Shown here: piece by piece, positions 8,772 through 16,926 of the stretch | Numbering within the stretch: the stretch's first letter is position 1 | Layout: every line of letters starts with the position of its first letter | NCBI GenBank assembly: GCA_021807065.1 | Contig: JAKAPO010000001.1 | Location: forward strand, 1-38,856 | Length of the DNA: 38,856 nucleotides | Direction of reading: 5' to 3' | DNA from: a bacterium | Lineage (GTDB): Bacteria; Vulcanimicrobiota; Vulcanimicrobiia; Vulcanimicrobiales; Vulcanimicrobiaceae | Position numbers and translations under genes: made by a program | The notes under the pieces: generated by a model | Seen by the model: only the letters and a program-made list of their open reading frames with translations | Told to the model about the DNA's origin: nothing | The model's database searches: none

Positions 8772-9793
8772 GTGAGGGAACCCATCAACGCTTTCGTCGC
8801 GGCAAGAACGCGAGCAACGTCGAGATGCTCGATGCACGCGTACCGCGCGCCACACCGTTCCTTGGTATCGCCGGCTCTACACGGATACGAAGCACGTACG
8901 ATCGCCGCTTTCTCTCCGAGCGGCGCCCAGCGATCCGGAAAATCCGATTGGAACGGAAATATGCCGACGGTGGGGCAACCGACCGCCGCAGCTACGTGCA
9001 TGGCACCCGTCGTTATGCCGACGAACGCCCGCGCAGATTTGGCGAGCGCTCCGAACCCCCCGACACCGGTCGCTCCAGCTAGGGAGATAACTTTGCCATT
9101 GCGTGCGATGTCTCGTGCGATCGATGCCTCCTCAGTGCTACCCGTAACCGCCACCCTTACGCCGAGCTGATCCGCGAGCTCGTTCGCGAGCGCCGCCCAT
9201 CCAGCGGTCGGCCAAGCGACGCGAGATGCGATGGCGTTGCACGGATGCACGATGACGAACTCCCCGGGAGCGAGTCTGTTCCGCTCCATCATCTCGTGGA
9301 CTTCGGCCTCGTCACTCGCTTTCGGGCAAAAGCGCGGATGCCGATCCTCCGTATCGCAATCGAGAGCGCGGGCGTAATCGAGAAGGATCTGCGTCCAATG
9401 CGAGGTGACGTCACCGCGCTCGCTACGCACGACGACGCGCTTGGTGAAGAGACCCGAGTACAGGCGTCGTGCCTGCCCGACACGCACGGGGATACGCGCG
9501 CGCCGCACGATACGGGCGATGCGCGCCGTCGCCCACGTAACGATCGCCGCAGCATAGGAACGCTCCGCGAGCCGAGCGCCGAGCGTCTGTTCCTCGCCAC
9601 CTTCGTCGACGAGCACGTCGTCGAAGTCGGGAACGCGTTCGAGCGCGCCGCAATGCGACGGCAGCGTTAAGGCGTCGACCCTTCCGTACCTTTGATGCAG
9701 CGCGCGAGCGACGATCGAGGCAAACAGCGAGTCGCCGATTCCGCCGCCGGCACAGAGCACGATGGCCGCAGCATCGTTACCGTTCGAGCGCAC
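8768..9793 (-). CDS. Glycosyltransferase family 9 (heptosyltransferase family), second copy
   Basis: This protein of about 341 residues has the GT9 N-terminal nucleotide-binding strand IVLCAGGGIGDSLFASIVAR and the C-terminal donor-binding region VGITTGAMHVAAAVGCPTVG, closer to the RfaC/RfaF consensus than the other GT9 in the unit. A Cys-rich tail (YPCRAGDTKERCGARYAC) is typical of this family. The start is uncertain: GTG at 9793 overlaps the upstream GT2 by 17 bases and keeps the first strand whole, while GTG at 9760 would cut it. The frame's ATG at 9970 lies well inside the upstream gene and is unlikely. It probably adds a heptose to LPS core using ADP-heptose from the pathway encoded upstream. 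Confidence 0.88.
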   Translation of the reverse strand: MRSNGNDAAAIVLCAGGGIGDSLFASIVARALHQRYGRVDALTLPSHCGALERVPDFDDVLVDEGGEEQTLGARLAERSYAAAIVTWATARIARIVRRARIPVRVGQARRLYSGLFTKRVVVRSERGDVTSHWTQILLDYARALDCDTEDRHPRFCPKASDEAEVHEMMERNRLAPGEFVIVHPCNAIASRVAWPTAGWAALANELADQLGVRVAVTGSTEEASIARDIARNGKVISLAGATGVGGFGALAKSARAFVGITTGAMHVAAAVGCPTVGIFPFQSDFPDRWAPLGEKAAIVRASYPCRAGDTKERCGARYACIEHLDVARVLAATKALMGSLT

Positions 9794-10649
9794 GCGCCAA
9801 CTCGCGGGTATAGATGCCGTCCAGAAACTGTGCGCGAGCCAGAGCGCGCAAGGGCGGTGGAAGCCACGCACTGGATGCCGCGCCCGCATAGACGGCAAGC
9901 AGCGCGTCCGGAAAGAAGTACTTCCCGCGCAAGAGATTTGCCGCGTATGCACCGGTTGCAAGCCGCGCACGACGCGTCGGCCGCTTGTGCACGAACCGTG
10001 CCGCCATTTGCGCCTTCTCCATCGCCTTGCGCGTCTCGATCTCGAGCGTGTTCTCCGCGGGAGGTTTCACGTGCCAGAGGTACGTCTCCCAGGCAAAGCG
10101 ATGGTGCATGCCACGGTCTTTCAAGCGGACGCCGAGCTCGGTATCCTCCCAGCCGTAGAGCTGGAACGCCTCATCGAACCCGCCAACCTCGACGAGCGCG
10201 TATCGCGGCACCGACACGTTACACGTGCAGAAGAACGCCCTCGAATAGTTCGCAACCGAAGGGCGAGGGCGTTCCTCATAGGACGCGACGTTGAGTATGG
10301 GACCCGTCACGACCAGAGCATCGTTCGTATGGGCCGCATCGTGTGCGGCTATCCAGCCGGGAGGCACGGTGACGTCGTCGTCGCAGAATAGCACGAGCTG
10401 CCCTTCGGCGACCTCGACGCCGCGATTGCGAGCCTTCCCACGGTTCGGTTCCGGCTCGTAAACGTATCGAAGCGGAGGGCGGCGCATCTCCATCGCGCGC
10501 TCGACGATATCGCGCGTCGAATCCGTCGAACCGTTATCCACCACGACGACTTCGAAGGGGGGTGCGCCGATCTGCCCTTCGAGCGATCGCAACGCTCGCT
10601 CGAGCGCGCGGGCGCGATCTTTCGTCGCGATGAGGACGGAAATTCTCAT
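9777..10649 (-). CDS. Glycosyltransferase family 2 (first GT2 of the LPS cluster)
   Basis: This 290-residue GT-A enzyme begins MRISVLIATKDRARALERAL. The metal-binding D90-D-D92 lies in LVLFCDDDVTVPPGW and the catalytic acid region is GWEDTELGVRLKDRG. Its ATG overlaps the stop of the LpxB-like gene (ATGA). It is paralogous to the GT2 genes at 5665-6549 and 3791-4699; all three share the FDE.F..YGWED type region, so gene duplication within the cluster is likely. Glycan assembly role inferred from context. Confidence 0.9.
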   Translation of the reverse strand: MRISVLIATKDRARALERALRSLEGQIGAPPFEVVVVDNGSTDSTRDIVERAMEMRRPPLRYVYEPEPNRGKARNRGVEVAEGQLVLFCDDDVTVPPGWIAAHDAAHTNDALVVTGPILNVASYEERPRPSVANYSRAFFCTCNVSVPRYALVEVGGFDEAFQLYGWEDTELGVRLKDRGMHHRFAWETYLWHVKPPAENTLEIETRKAMEKAQMAARFVHKRPTRRARLATGAYAANLLRGKYFFPDALLAVYAGAASSAWLPPPLRALARAQFLDGIYTRELARALER

Positions 10650-11869
10650 CGGCCGCTGCTCGCGAGTTCAAGCAATGCGTTCGCCATGCGGCTGGCCGCG
10701 CCGCCGTGGGACGCATAGAGCACCCGTAACCTCGCGGCACTCTCGTCGAGCCACTCACGGTCGTCGTAGCTCTGCAACGCTACGCGCGCGACGCGCCCCG
10801 GAGTGAGGGTGCCGTGCAGCTCGCGTACGATCATCTCGCCGAGGTCGATGTTCGGCTGCGTATGAAACGCGTGCTTGCGCGAAATCGAAACCGCCACGGC
10901 GCGCTTCAGATATCTACCGGCAACCGGAACGCGATCGAGATACGTGAGGGGGCCGTTAAACGTGGCTAGCTCCGCCGCGTTGAGCGGCGTGACCGCAAGT
11001 GTCGGCACGCCTACCGCGGCCAGCTCGATGCACTTGGTCCCGGGGATAGTGATTGCCAGCCGCGCTCGTCGTGCGGCCGAAATAGCGTGACGCAGCACGG
11101 CGAATCGAACGCTTCCATCGAGCGATACCAAGAACGTTCGGCCTTCTTCCTCGATCAGCCGTCCACGCTTGGAGTAGACTCGCGGATCGCCGCCGCGCTC
11201 GACCGCGTCGCGCAGTTGGCCGTTCGACGTGAACGGCGAGACGCCGAACGCGACGGGGAATCCCGGCCGCTCGCGCACGACGCGCAGCGCCATCGTAAAG
11301 AAAAACGGCACGAGATGCTCAACTTCGTACTTTCGCGAACCCGGCATCACGAGGATACCGTCGTTCGGCGCGCCGGTCTCCGGAGGAAGCTGCGCCTCGA
11401 TAAGCGCTCCATCTATTGCGAGATTGCCGACGATCGTTATGCGATCTGCCGGCGTCCCAGTCTCTCGAAGCTCTCGCGCGTTCCTTTCATCGACCGCGAA
11501 TGCCCGTGCGAACGTCGTGCGATAAGCGCGGCGGGAGAACTTGTATGTTGCGGCAACGCCGCCGAATCGGCGATGAAGGCGCGCGGCGTGCATCAGGTCA
11601 CCCCCGAGATACTGCACGACGTCGACGTCGCTTGGAAGGTCGCCACGCCGGGCGCCAAATGCAACGGCAAGATACCGTTTGGGATCGTAAACGTGTGCCT
11701 GCGGGAACAGCGCCCGGACGATCTGCGATTCCCTGCCGGTCGCGTAGTCGTCGGGAACGATGAACACATGCACGTCGCAATCCGGCGCAAGCCGATAGAG
11801 GCGCACGAGCAGCGGACGCACCCAACCGGCGACCTCCCCTGGGCCGTTTGCGGTAAGCACCAACCGCAC
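10646..11869 (-). CDS. LpxB-like glycosyltransferase (lipid-A-disaccharide synthase-related)
   Basis: This 407-residue protein resembles the GT19/LpxB fold but is not a standard LpxB. The N-terminal loop is NGPGEVAGW at residues 8-16, where true LpxB has a GEASGD loop. The donor-binding half has MPGSRKYEVEHLVPFF and IPGTKCIELAAVGVPTLAVTP, which parallel the LpxB LPGSR..E and SGT.TLE..L..VP stretches. By family, it transfers a sugar from a nucleotide donor to a lipid or glycan at the inner membrane. The GTG at 11869 is preferred: it gives the family N-terminus and is preceded by AGAGG about eight bases upstream; the longer frame reaching 12271 only shadows rfaE2. Whether it makes lipid A disaccharide or a different linkage cannot be decided here. 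Confidence 0.82.
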   Translation of the reverse strand: MRLVLTANGPGEVAGWVRPLLVRLYRLAPDCDVHVFIVPDDYATGRESQIVRALFPQAHVYDPKRYLAVAFGARRGDLPSDVDVVQYLGGDLMHAARLHRRFGGVAATYKFSRRAYRTTFARAFAVDERNARELRETGTPADRITIVGNLAIDGALIEAQLPPETGAPNDGILVMPGSRKYEVEHLVPFFFTMALRVVRERPGFPVAFGVSPFTSNGQLRDAVERGGDPRVYSKRGRLIEEEGRTFLVSLDGSVRFAVLRHAISAARRARLAITIPGTKCIELAAVGVPTLAVTPLNAAELATFNGPLTYLDRVPVAGRYLKRAVAVSISRKHAFHTQPNIDLGEMIVRELHGTLTPGRVARVALQSYDDREWLDESAARLRVLYASHGGAASRMANALLELASSGR

Positions 11870-11885
11870 CTTAACGAGCCTCTGA

Positions 11886-12380
11886 TCAACCGTAACGCGC
11901 GATGATGCGCGCAATCGTTTGCGTCGTGGAAATCCCGGCAACGTGCGGTGCGAGGCGTACCTCGCCGCCGTGCTGGAGCACGACGTTTCGCTCCGGTAAC
12001 TCTTCCTCTTTATACTGCGCGCTCTTCGTGTGGATGTCCGGCCGAATCCGCTCGAGCAGCGCCTCCGGCGTCCGTTCGCCAAACCCCACGACGACGTCGA
12101 CGCTGCGCAGCGCCGCCAGCAATCGCGCCCGTTGCGCGAACGGTACGATTGGACGCTGCGGCCCCTTGATGCGCGCAACCGACGCATCGTCGTTGAGCCC
12201 CACGATGAGGGCGTCGCCCTGGGCGCGGGCCCAGGCGAGATACTCTGCATGCCCGGCGTGCAGCACGTCAAAACAGCCGTTCGTGAAGACGACGCACCTT
12301 CCGGTGGCGCGCTGTTCTTCGCGCCATGCCGCTGCGGCGTCTGCGTCGAGCAGTTTGCCGAACGGCGCTTCAGCGTTCAT
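11886..12380 (-). CDS. rfaE2: D-glycero-beta-D-manno-heptose 1-phosphate adenylyltransferase
   Basis: This 164-residue cytidylyltransferase-fold enzyme adds AMP to heptose 1-phosphate, giving ADP-heptose, the donor for the GT9 enzymes of the same unit. The signature NGCFDVLHAGH ends with the HxGH motif H41-A-G-H44, and the C-terminal GISTTQTIARI matches the usual ST..I.R motif. In E. coli this is the C-terminal half of bifunctional HldE; here kinase and adenylyltransferase are separate genes, which overlap by 11 bases. The start is the ATG at 12380. Confidence 0.95.
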   Translation of the reverse strand: MNAEAPFGKLLDADAAAAWREEQRATGRCVVFTNGCFDVLHAGHAEYLAWARAQGDALIVGLNDDASVARIKGPQRPIVPFAQRARLLAALRSVDVVVGFGERTPEALLERIRPDIHTKSAQYKEEELPERNVVLQHGGEVRLAPHVAGISTTQTIARIIARYG

Positions 12381-13350
12381 GGGCTACGAGTGCGAGGATT
12401 TCGTCGGCAGAGGCGGTTGCAGTACCGAGCTTCTCGACGACGGCCCCGGCGGCGAAGTTGGCGAACTCGACCGCGCGCTCGATCGGGGTTGCGGCGGCGA
12501 GTGCCAGGGCGAGCACGGCGACCGCGGTATCCCCCGCGCCGCTCACGTCGTAGACCATTCTCGCCATCGAGGGAACGTCGAGTCGTATTCCTTCGGCCCC
12601 AAAGAGTGACATGCCGTGCTCTCCGCGCGTGATAACGACGTAGCGACAGCGCATGCTTTCGAGCATGCGCGAACCGGCCTCATCCAACGTCGCTTCGTCG
12701 ATGATGTCGATACCGGTCGCGTAACCGGCCTCTTGGACGTTTGGAGCAACGCACGTGACGCCAGCGAAGAGAGCGAGATTCGCCGGCTTCGGATCGGCGA
12801 TGACAATCGGGCAGCGGCGCGCCGCCTCCACGATCTCGCACGACAGCAATCCCTTCGCATAATCGCTCAGAATGACCGCGTCGCTGCGCGCGGCGCGTTC
12901 GCCTACGAAAGCGGCAACCCGTGTCCGATCGTCGGCGCGGAGCGCCGCGTTGGACTCCCAATCCGCACGCACTACTTGCTGGTTGTGGGCAACGATTCGA
13001 GTCTTGCGAGTGGTCGGCCGGTCGGCAACGGTCACGATTCCGCTGGTGTCGATCTCTTCATCTTGGAGCAGGCGACGGATTTCGTTCGCGAAAGCGTCTT
13101 CGCCGACGGCTCCGGCGATCGAGGCCCGCGCGCCCAGGGCGCGCAAATTATTTGCGACATTCCCGGCGCCGCCGAGCGTGAACGAATGGTTCGAAACCGC
13201 AACGACCGGTACCGGCGCCTCGGGAGATATGCGCGAGACGCTTCCCCAAATCCATTCGTCGAGCATGACGTCTCCCACGACGAGAACCGAGCGGCCTCGC
13301 ATGCGCTCGATCAACGCCTTCGCATCCTCGACCAGCATCGCGGTTGACAT
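12370..13350 (-). CDS. rfaE1: D-glycero-beta-D-manno-heptose-7-phosphate kinase
   Basis: This 326-residue PfkB/ribokinase-family enzyme phosphorylates heptose 7-phosphate at C1 in ADP-heptose synthesis. Seen features are the N-terminal VVGDVMLDEWIWG, the substrate loop GGAGNVANNLRALGA, and the C-terminal catalytic/ATP motif DVSGAGDTAVAVLAL with the conserved DxxGAGD. The ATG at 13350 is chosen because the longer frame (to 13416) would overlap gmhA and adds no family sequence; a second ATG four codons in is possible. It corresponds to the N-terminal half of HldE. It lies between gmhA and rfaE2, so the pathway order kinase then adenylyltransferase is kept. No phosphatase gene (gmhB) is in the window. 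Confidence 0.95.
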   Translation of the reverse strand: MSTAMLVEDAKALIERMRGRSVLVVGDVMLDEWIWGSVSRISPEAPVPVVAVSNHSFTLGGAGNVANNLRALGARASIAGAVGEDAFANEIRRLLQDEEIDTSGIVTVADRPTTRKTRIVAHNQQVVRADWESNAALRADDRTRVAAFVGERAARSDAVILSDYAKGLLSCEIVEAARRCPIVIADPKPANLALFAGVTCVAPNVQEAGYATGIDIIDEATLDEAGSRMLESMRCRYVVITRGEHGMSLFGAEGIRLDVPSMARMVYDVSGAGDTAVAVLALALAAATPIERAVEFANFAAGAVVEKLGTATASADEILALVAHER

Positions 13351-13373
13351 CGTTTTAGGAGGCCTGCCTTCGT

Positions 13374-13973
13374 TCAGGAGTCGCCGAAGATCATGCGCTG
13401 TTCGACGAGATCGCACAAAATGTGCGCCATTACCTGATGCACTTCTTGCACGATCGCCGCATATCCACCCGGTCCCAGCAGTAGGAGATCGGCAACCGGT
13501 GCGACGGCGCCGCCGCCGTTGCCGGTGAAGGCAACCGCGATTGCTCCCTTACGCCGCGCCGCCTCGAGTGCGCGCACGACGTTAGGGGAATTTCCGCTCG
13601 TCGTCAACCCGATCACGACGTCACCAGGCTGCGCAAACGCCTCTACTTGGCGCGAAAAGACGTACTCATAGCCGTAGTCGTTACCGACCGCTGTCAGCGT
13701 CGACGTATTGACGGAGAGCGCTTCGCTCGCGAGTCCGGGGCGTTCTCGCAGGAAGCGTCCCGACAGCTCCGCTGCCATGTGCTGCGCCTCGGCGGCGCTG
13801 CCACCGTTACCGCACCACAACACTTTCTTGCCGGCGCGCAGCGCTTTGACGACTGCTTCGGCAATCGCCTCCACTTGCGCTCGATAGTGAGGTGCGTCGA
13901 AGATACCACGGCGGTCTGCAAGCAGCGCGTCGAAGCCGCGTCTGCCGAGGAGATTCTTCACGGCTGAATCCAA
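13374..13973 (-). CDS. gmhA: Phosphoheptose isomerase (SIS domain)
   Basis: This 199-residue SIS-domain protein converts sedoheptulose 7-phosphate to D-glycero-D-manno-heptose 7-phosphate, the first step to ADP-heptose. The core motifs are VLWCGNGGSAAEAQHMAAEL, which contains the phosphate loop and the catalytic Glu, NTSTLTAVGNDYGYEYVF, and GLTTSGNSPNV. The C-terminal IVQEVHQVMAHI contains the expected catalytic His. Its start overlaps accB by 16 bases. Together with rfaE1 and rfaE2 it leaves only GmhB and HldD unaccounted for in the window. Confidence 0.95.
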   Translation of the reverse strand: MDSAVKNLLGRRGFDALLADRRGIFDAPHYRAQVEAIAEAVVKALRAGKKVLWCGNGGSAAEAQHMAAELSGRFLRERPGLASEALSVNTSTLTAVGNDYGYEYVFSRQVEAFAQPGDVVIGLTTSGNSPNVVRALEAARRKGAIAVAFTGNGGGAVAPVADLLLLGPGGYAAIVQEVHQVMAHILCDLVEQRMIFGDS

Positions 13974-14398
13974 AACAGCTCCTCGCCCTGCGAAACCAAC
14001 TCGCCGTTGCCGGGAAGAACGCGCACGACCGTTCCGGCGTAGTCGCTGCGAATCTCGTTAAAGAGCTTCATCGCCTCGAGCACGCACAGCACCTGGTCGA
14101 CCTCCACGCGGTCGCCTTCGCTAACGAACGGTTCTGCGTCCGGCGATGGCTGGCGATAGAAAACGCCGGTAAGCGGGGCGAGCACGCGCTTGACGTTCGG
14201 CGGCGGCGCGAGCGCTGCAGAGCCACCGGCTTGCGGCGTGGCAAGCGGCACGGGTACCGCGCCATTGGGGTTCGGCGCCGCCGTTTGACGCCGCACCAGC
14301 TCATAGGTGGCTTCGCCGACCTTGACCTTGATGCGATCTAGGTCGTGCTCGCGCATAACGCGCAGCAGCTCCTCGAGTGTCTGCCGCTCTTCTTCCAT
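13958..14398 (-). CDS. accB: Biotin carboxyl carrier protein of acetyl-CoA carboxylase
   Basis: This 146-residue protein carries biotin for acetyl-CoA carboxylase, the first committed step of fatty acid synthesis. It has the usual three parts: an N-terminal helical segment, a Pro/Ala-rich linker at about residues 38-70, and a biotinyl domain with VLEAMKLFNEI, in which Lys111 is the biotinylation site. The usual neighbour accC is absent; instead accB lies two bases after hisS and overlaps gmhA. It could be regulated together with the LPS genes, linking fatty acid supply to envelope growth, but that is only inferred from gene order. Confidence 0.95.
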   Translation of the reverse strand: MEEERQTLEELLRVMREHDLDRIKVKVGEATYELVRRQTAAPNPNGAVPVPLATPQAGGSAALAPPPNVKRVLAPLTGVFYRQPSPDAEPFVSEGDRVEVDQVLCVLEAMKLFNEIRSDYAGTVVRVLPGNGELVSQGEELFWIQP

Positions 14399-14400
14399 CC

Positions 14401-15684
14401 TCAGAGGCTCCCTCCGGTTGCTTCTACGAGCGCGTCCGCAACGTCTTTCGGACTGAGCAGCGGCAGGCGCCGATCCGTGCGGCCCTCGAGATCGCGCAAC
14501 ACCGCCTGGCCCGATGCCAGCTCCTCGCTACCGACGATCAATGCGAAGCGGGCACCGTTTCGGTCCGCGATCTTGAGGTGCGCCAACAACTTGCGCTCCT
14601 CGTAATCCATGAAGGCTGGGATCTCGGTCGCGCGTCGCAACTCGCCGACGATGGGGAGCAACGTCGCACGCGCCTGCGCTCCGAGCGCGATCGCTTGGAT
14701 GCCTGCCCTCGGCGCAGCCGCACTCCCCCTCGATGCCTCCACGACCATGAGAAAGCGCTCGATGCCGAGCGCAAAGCCAACCGCCGGCATATTCGGCCCG
14801 CCGAGCGAAGCGATCAAATCGTCGTATCGCCCGCCGCCGCAGAGAGTGCTCTGCGCGCCGAGAACGTTCGAAGAGACTTCGAAGACCGTGCGCGTGTAGT
14901 AATCGAGACCGCGTACGATGCGCCAGTCGATGGAGTACGGAATCTCGAGCAAATCCAAGTTCGCGCGCAGCGATGCAAAGTGTTCGCGGCATTCCTCGCA
15001 CAGGAAATCTTCAAAGTGCGGGGCACTGGCGACGAACCGGAGGTCGCGCTCTTCCTTACTATCGAGCAGGCGCAACGGATTTCGCTCGATGCGCCGCTGC
15101 GCTTCCTCCGACAGCTGCGCGATGTTCGGGCGAAAATGCTCGAGCAGCGCCTGCCGGTAACGCGGCCGGCACGACGCGTCGCCGATCGAGTTGATCCGTA
15201 GCGAAACTCCTTCGATGCCGTAGGCGCGTATGAGTTCCCACCCAAGCGAGATGACCTCGGCATCGGCTTCTGCGCCGCGATATCCCGTGCACTCGACGCC
15301 GAATTGATGCGATTGCCGGTACCGTCCTTTTTGTGGACGCTCGTAGCGGAAGATGGGGCCGACGTAATAGAGCCGTTGCGGCCCTCGTGCAAGCATCTGG
15401 TGCTCGAGCGCGGCGCGCACGACCGGCGCCGTCCACTCCGGCCGCAGCGTCATGCTGCGTCCGCCCTTGTCGGTGAACGTGTACATCTCTTTTTCGACGA
15501 TGTCGGTCGTTTCGCCGACGCCACGAACGAAGAGCTCCGTCGCCTCGAAGAGTGGGGTTCGTACTTCAGCGTAGCCGAACCGGCGCGCGAGCGCGTGAAT
15601 TTTCGCCTCCAGCTCCTGCCAACGAGCCGAGTGCGGGGGAATGAGATCCTGTGTTCCGCGCGGTGCGGTGATCTTCGAAGCCAT
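14401..15684 (-). CDS. hisS: Histidyl-tRNA synthetase
   Basis: This 427-residue class II synthetase attaches histidine to tRNA-His. It starts MASKITAPRGTQDLIPPHS, has motif 2 in YVGPIFRYERPQKGRYRQSH, the histidine-binding GLDYYTRTVFEV and GGGRYDDL, and a C-terminal anticodon-binding domain ending near ATGGSL. Length is typical. It is the first gene of the fourteen-gene leftward unit. Its ATG (15684-15682) overlaps the ATG of the rightward membrane-protein gene (15683-15685) in a CATG palindrome, so its promoter must lie within that gene's coding sequence. Confidence 0.97.
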   Translation of the reverse strand: MASKITAPRGTQDLIPPHSARWQELEAKIHALARRFGYAEVRTPLFEATELFVRGVGETTDIVEKEMYTFTDKGGRSMTLRPEWTAPVVRAALEHQMLARGPQRLYYVGPIFRYERPQKGRYRQSHQFGVECTGYRGAEADAEVISLGWELIRAYGIEGVSLRINSIGDASCRPRYRQALLEHFRPNIAQLSEEAQRRIERNPLRLLDSKEERDLRFVASAPHFEDFLCEECREHFASLRANLDLLEIPYSIDWRIVRGLDYYTRTVFEVSSNVLGAQSTLCGGGRYDDLIASLGGPNMPAVGFALGIERFLMVVEASRGSAAAPRAGIQAIALGAQARATLLPIVGELRRATEIPAFMDYEERKLLAHLKIADRNGARFALIVGSEELASGQAVLRDLEGRTDRRLPLLSPKDVADALVEATGGSL

Positions 15685-16912
15685 GAACCCCGTGCTTATA
15701 ACGTGTTGCGTCCTTGCCGCCCTGGCATTGCTGCCGGCGCAGGCGATACGCGGCGTGCTGGCGACGGCCGCGGCCTCCCTGTTCGAAGGCGCCCCGTTTA
15801 TTCTTGCAGGAGTGCTGCTACAGACGCTCGCGGAGCGCTCTCTGTCGGGGAAGTTGCGTGCTCGGGGACGGCTCGCCGCTGCGGCACGTGCGCTCCTGTC
15901 GCGCGTACCGGCCTATCTCGGCTGTGGCTGCGCAGCCGGTCCGGGCGCGCTCTCGCTGCCTACCGGCGTCGCAACCGGCCTCGTGTTCGGCCCGATCCCG
16001 GCACTCCTCCGTTTCGGAGCCGCGCTGCTCGCCGCACGGCTCCTCCACGCTGGTCGTCGCGAGCGAGCCCCTCGTCATCCCGAGCGCGCGCGGCGCTATG
16101 CGCCCCACGGCGTGCACTTGTCATCCCGAACGAGGACGCACGAACGTGCGTCCGACGCCGAGGGAGGTGCCACGAAGCGTTGCTTGCCTGAAGAACCCTT
16201 GCTCTCGCAGCTTGCCGCACTGCTTCCGGCCGCGATTCTCGCCGGCGTGGTCATGCACGTGTTCGCCGACGTACGCTTGGATCGCGCTTCGCCTCCGCTG
16301 CAGTGGCTCGGAGGGGCGATCTTCGGCTTTGCAGCCTCACCGTGCGCGCTCGGTGTCGCCGCAATTGCCGCATCGTTTCATGCGCGCGCTCCGTTCGCTG
16401 CTGCCGGTATGCTGTGCGTCGGTGGAATATTCGACGCTCGCACGCTGCTGCGCGCGCATCACCACAAAGATGGGCACGACGTACTGGCCTATGCGCCGCT
16501 TGCGATAGCGCTCGCATGTGCGGTGCTCGCGGTCGTCCACCGCCGCAGCCAATCTCCGCCTGCGCGGATCCCATCCGCAGTCATGCTCGCCGGCGCCCTT
16601 CTCATCGCTCCACCGCCGGCGTATCACGCAACCGAGACGACACGTGCCAATCTCTTCCCCGGCGAACGCATTACCTTCGCGGGAACGCTCGTCCACGGAA
16701 TAGGCGCGGATGCGCTCGTTCGCTTCGCGATCACCTGCTGCCGCGCCGACGCAAGCCCCGTGGCTCTTCGTCTCGCAAGCCGCGTGCGCTACCCTGCCGG
16801 CGCCTGGCTGTGGGCGGATGGGATCGTCGAGCGCAGCCGAAGCGCGCTTGCATTTCGCGTCGACCGGCTCGAACGCATCGAGCCGCCAGCCGATCCCTTT
16901 ATCTACCGCTAG
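15683..16912 (+). CDS. Fused DUF318 (YcgR-like) permease and YcgQ-like C-terminal domain membrane protein
   Basis: This 409-residue protein has several hydrophobic spans. The N-terminal half matches DUF318 predicted permeases: SLFEGAPFILAGVLLQTLAE early, then VPAYLGCGCAAGPGALSLP, the Cys-containing membrane loop. The C-terminal part, from about residue 310, has GERITFAGTLVHG and FAITCCRADASPVALRL, the CC.AD..P hallmark of YcgQ/TIGR03943 (DUF1980) proteins. In Bacillus YcgR and YcgQ are separate neighbouring genes; here they are one polypeptide. Function of the family is not firmly known, with metal or anion handling suspected. Residues about 131-170 are a hydrophilic insert made by a palindromic repeat. 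The start at 15683 overlaps the hisS start; GTG at 15692 is an alternative. Confidence 0.75.
   Translation: MNPVLITCCVLAALALLPAQAIRGVLATAAASLFEGAPFILAGVLLQTLAERSLSGKLRARGRLAAAARALLSRVPAYLGCGCAAGPGALSLPTGVATGLVFGPIPALLRFGAALLAARLLHAGRRERAPRHPERARRYAPHGVHLSSRTRTHERASDAEGGATKRCLPEEPLLSQLAALLPAAILAGVVMHVFADVRLDRASPPLQWLGGAIFGFAASPCALGVAAIAASFHARAPFAAAGMLCVGGIFDARTLLRAHHHKDGHDVLAYAPLAIALACAVLAVVHRRSQSPPARIPSAVMLAGALLIAPPPAYHATETTRANLFPGERITFAGTLVHGIGADALVRFAITCCRADASPVALRLASRVRYPAGAWLWADGIVERSRSALAFRVDRLERIEPPADPFIYR
16074..16190 (+). repeat. Palindromic repeat pair inside the YcgR/YcgQ-like gene (copy A)
   Basis: Two units begin GTCATCCCGA at 16074 and 16120. The first contains the hairpin ggcgc-tat-gcgcc; the second contains a perfect 7-bp stem gacgcac-gaac-gtgcgtc followed by cgacgccgaggg. 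The pair is related to copies at 18706-18765 and 19302-19372 on the other strand. It is read in frame as hydrophilic residues about 131-170 of the host protein, in a loop between membrane spans. The right edge is not sharp. Confidence 0.8.
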
Positions 16913-16926
16913 CCTGTTAGGAGGCT

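Noticed and set aside
13351..13365. taggaggc near the rfaE1 start as a ribosome binding site
   Set aside because: It is on the plus strand, while rfaE1 is transcribed from the minus strand, whose message there reads CCTCCT.
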